A DNA stretch of 16,660 nucleotides from NCBI GenBank assembly GCA_030917105.1, contig JAUPVI010000011.1, positions 1 through 16,660 of the forward strand, written 5' to 3'. Shown here piece after piece: positions 14,991 through 16,660 of the stretch. A program made the position numbers and the translations under genes. The notes below the pieces were generated by a model. That model was not told where the DNA came from, made no database searches, and worked only from the letters and a program-made list of their open reading frames with translations. The first letter of the stretch is position 1. Every line of letters starts with the position of its first letter. This DNA is from Candidatus Babelota bacterium (GTDB lineage Bacteria; Babelota; Babeliae; Babelales; JAUPTZ01).

Positions 14991-15068
14991 GTCCCCGTCG
15001 TCTAGCCTGGTCCAGGACACTAGATTTTCATTCTAGTAACAGGGGTTCGAATCCCCTCGGGGACGCCA
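14991..15068 (+). tRNA. tRNA-Glu, anticodon TTC
   Basis: A complete cloverleaf: acceptor GTCCCCG/CGGGGAC, anticodon stem CTAGA/TCTAG with loop TTTTCAT (anticodon TTC), T arm AGGGG/CCCCT with loop TTCGAAT. The discriminator is G and CCA is encoded. It lies 22 bp after tRNA-Lys and is surely cotranscribed with it. Confidence 0.96.
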
Positions 15069-15072
15069 AAAT

Positions 15073-15108
15073 AAAAACAGCCAAGTTTTAAAACTTGGCT
15101 GTTTTTTT
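15073..15108 (+). terminator. Rho-independent terminator of the tRNA operon
   Basis: A perfect 17-bp palindrome (15073-15089 with 15090-15106) has a core ACAGCCAAG/CTTGGCTGT and continues into a run of seven T. It begins 5 bp after the tRNA-Glu CCA. The A run on the other side could let it work in both directions. Confidence 0.92.
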
Positions 15109-15256
15109 ATCTTCAAAAAAAATCCGCGCAGCGCACACTGGTTCTGCACTTTATTTTCTTGACACAACCCCTTATTTTTAATTAAAAAGCGCTTTCAACA
15201 TAGTACTGCAATATGCAGGAAGGAACATGTAGATTTTTAAAAAAGAAAGAAGCCCC

Positions 15257-15643
15257 ATGCTAAAAAAATACCTACTTTTTATCATACTAACTGCAAGCCC
15301 ATCATTCGTCAGCCCGGAATGCATCGGCTGCATGACGCCATGCATTGACCTCGTAAATACCGAATTAATTGACGGCACACCCGGTGACAACATCGCAGAA
15401 ATCTACATCAAAAAGTGCATGGCAAAGCAAAAACATATCGAAGGCGACACCTGCGATTTTTGCAAATGCCCCAAAGCAGCCCACTCAGTGCATAAGCATC
15501 CCTACAAGATACATAACAATAAAAAAGCAAGCGAAATGCCCATCGAAACCATTCTTCCCAAAGAACAAACTAAAGAAGAAAAATCAGCCGCGATCAAAAC
15601 TTTTTTGACAACCGGCATACTCCCATCACAGACGGGCAAATAA
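15257..15643 (+). CDS. Small Cys-rich exported protein of unknown function
   Basis: I do not recognise a family. The 128-residue protein begins with a signal peptide (KKYLLFIILTASPSFVS, cut near residue 19). The mature part has seven cysteines in two groups: CIGCMTPC (22, 25, 29), and C54 plus CDFCKC (66, 69, 71). The second group is followed by His-rich AAHSVHKHPYK. The CxxC and CxCx4H spacing looks like a metal-binding knuckle; disulfide pairing in the periplasm is the alternative. The C-terminus is Lys/Glu-rich. A/G-rich sequence (AAGAAAGAAG) before the ATG serves as ribosome binding site. TTGACA at 15159-15164 is a possible -35 box, but no convincing -10 follows. A minus-strand terminator lies 5 bp beyond its stop. 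Confidence 0.75.
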   Translation: MLKKYLLFIILTASPSFVSPECIGCMTPCIDLVNTELIDGTPGDNIAEIYIKKCMAKQKHIEGDTCDFCKCPKAAHSVHKHPYKIHNNKKASEMPIETILPKEQTKEEKSAAIKTFLTTGILPSQTGK

Positions 15644-15647
15644 CAAA

Positions 15648-15677
15648 AAGGCGCAGTAACTTTCGCTTCTACGCCTT
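15648..15677 (-). terminator. Terminator for the minus-strand gene at 15895
   Basis: On the minus strand AAGGCGTAG pairs with CTGCGCCTT (one G-T pair). The upper stem, interrupted by a mismatch, is capped by a GAAA tetraloop, and TTTTT follows directly. It ends transcription of the partial gene to the right and may also serve the plus-strand gene ending at 15643. Confidence 0.7.
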
Positions 15678-15894
15678 ACGTTTATATAAAGTGCTGTTCG
15701 AGGACCAGACATATAGCTTCCTAAAAAACTAGGGTCTAAAAAAACTAAAAACTTGTCTATTTTATATGATCGCAGCGCTTAAAACCGCTGCAGCTTCTCT
15801 GTGCCCACGAATTTATGCTTTATTAACATCAGCCTTGAAATCAATTAAGAGCTTCCAGATCTTCTTGAGCGACTGCATAGCCCATTTTAGGGAG
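15678..15894. other. Intergenic spacer without a supported gene
   Basis: A 217-bp AT-rich stretch. It holds an A-rich direct repetition (CTAAAAAAC-like, 15721-15750) and a 6-bp inverted repeat (GCAGCG/CGCTGC, 15772-15791). It is probably the 3' untranslated part of the minus-strand gene; no RNA gene is recognised. Confidence 0.5.
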
Positions 15895-16660
15895 TTATTG
15901 ATTAAATTTATCTACTTCTCTCTGTACTTCTGCTATCAAGTTTGTTACTGATGTTCTTTCATCAGAATCAGAATCAAGTATCTGATAAAATCCTTCAAGA
16001 TCTCTTTTCAGTGCCATTAGGTCTGAAAAAGAGACAGTAGCCTTCATCCTTTCTCTAAAAAGCTGGATAATGCGTTTACTTAAAGCCACTTTTTTCATCA
16101 ATAGAACAACATTGATTATATTCTGACTATCCCGCGAAAGCTGGGAACGCTCGGAATCAAGCGATCGACATCGATCCTGGAGAAAGTAGATTTTTTCTTG
16201 TAGATTATGACCCGTCGTCTCGCTTTCTGTAAACTGAACCCATTTTTCCACTATTGCTTCGATGACAAAGCTGGCGGATTTGAGAGGCTCCATTATGCGA
16301 TCCACACCTACTAAAAGAGCCGATGCACGAAGTGCCTTAGCAATGCAGAGGAACTCTTCCTCTATCACAGAAATATCAGTGCATGCAGCAAGTCCTTCTT
16401 TAAATCCTAGAATTTTATCCACAAAAACTTGCATGCTTGGCTGCGCGGTGGTACTAAGGCGGTCAACCAGAGAGCGTAGGGCAACAATCTTTTGCCAGGC
16501 CCCCGGAATACTTGGATTACGATCAAGGTCATCAATAACCTTCTCAAGATAAGCTATCTTTTGTTTAGGTTCATTGCCCGCCTGCTCTTCTTGAATTGCT
16601 ACCCATCTTTGTATTATTTTTTCAAAAATACCAACAATTCTATCCTTATCTTCTTCCAAG
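15895..16660 (-). CDS. Partial helical protein with two tandem ~121-residue repeats
   Basis: The gene runs off the right edge. Its frame is open up to the end, and the leucine codon TTG at 16659 is not a convincing start. At least 254 residues are visible, nearly all helical, with no signal or membrane segment in this part. Two copies of one unit follow each other with a period of about 121 residues. FEKIIQRWVAIQEE (12-25) matches IEAIVEKWVQFTES (133-146), with Trp19 and Trp140 in register; KIAYL matches KIYFL and DLD matches SLD. The pattern EEEFLCIAKAL also recurs loosely near LMALKRDLEGF. More copies may lie upstream. I recognise no family; a solenoid-like scaffold or an effector is plausible. 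A hairpin terminator lies about 220 bp downstream. Confidence 0.7.
   Translation of the reverse strand, partial: LEEDKDRIVGIFEKIIQRWVAIQEEQAGNEPKQKIAYLEKVIDDLDRNPSIPGAWQKIVALRSLVDRLSTTAQPSMQVFVDKILGFKEGLAACTDISVIEEEFLCIAKALRASALLVGVDRIMEPLKSASFVIEAIVEKWVQFTESETTGHNLQEKIYFLQDRCRSLDSERSQLSRDSQNIINVVLLMKKVALSKRIIQLFRERMKATVSFSDLMALKRDLEGFYQILDSDSDERTSVTNLIAEVQREVDKFNQ

Noticed and set aside
15766..15951. Small hydrophobic plus-strand frame of 61 codons
   Set aside because: It overlaps the 3' end of the minus-strand repeat protein, and has no ribosome binding site or recognisable similarity.
1..16660. CRISPR array, insertion sequence or prophage
   Set aside because: No regularly spaced repeats, transposase, integrase or phage structural genes were seen; the two adjacent tRNAs show no duplicated attachment site.

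Overview
The window looks like a compact piece of chromosome from a Gram-negative, probably host-associated bacterium with a reduced genome. A BamD-type lipoprotein and type II secretion/type IV pilus genes (GspE ATPase plus a GspH-like pseudopilin) indicate an outer membrane. An amino acid/polyamine permease, a secreted phospholipase D, several secreted proteins without recognisable relatives, and a remnant resembling the Legionella-type spectinomycin kinase fit an amoeba-associated lineage. Candidatus Dependentiae (TM6) is my best guess, but no ribosomal RNA or marker gene is present to confirm it.

Layout, left to right. (1) 13-573 (-): Nudix hydrolase gene interrupted by one in-frame TAG. 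(2) 662-751 (-): tRNA-Ser(CGA) with an unexpected A at the discriminator position; its promoter overlaps the divergent promoter of (3), an APC-family permease (879-2183, +). (4) 2217-2845 (+): RelE-type toxin and XRE antitoxin joined by an ATGA overlap. (5) 2849-3142 (-): C-terminal stump of an APH(9)-like kinase, fused tail-on to an intact yraN (3133-3492, -). (6) 3650-4516 (+): membrane protein resembling an M48 peptidase that has lost its zinc motif. (7) 4513-5295 (-) bamD and 5385-6752 (-) mgtE. (8) 6852-7781 (+) RluD-type pseudouridine synthase and 7815-8696 (+) a secreted/membrane protein of unknown function. (9) 8679-9632 (-): secreted phospholipase D. (10) 9708-10253 (+): secreted coiled-coil protein. 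(11) 12532-10237 (-): gspE followed by an overlapping pseudopilin gene. (12) 12804-14780 (+): 658-residue Ser/Thr/Pro-rich secreted protein with a C-terminal membrane hairpin. (13) 14893-15068 (+): tRNA-Lys and tRNA-Glu with a consensus promoter and a strong terminator. (14) 15257-15643 (+): small Cys-rich exported protein. (15) 15895-16660 (-): partial all-helical protein made of two tandem repeats.

How the parts relate. Envelope biogenesis and export form the common theme: BamD inserts outer-membrane proteins, GspE and the pseudopilin power secretion or pilus assembly, and five or six neighbouring genes encode exported proteins that could use those routes. Three convergent gene pairs overlap by 4-18 bp at their stops, which shows strong compaction. 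Beside this lie signs of decay: the nonsense-interrupted Nudix gene, the truncated kinase and the catalytically dead peptidase-like protein. I see no phage, insertion sequence, CRISPR array or obviously new defence system. The most unusual items are the lineage-specific exported proteins, two of which share a C-terminal membrane-hairpin design.
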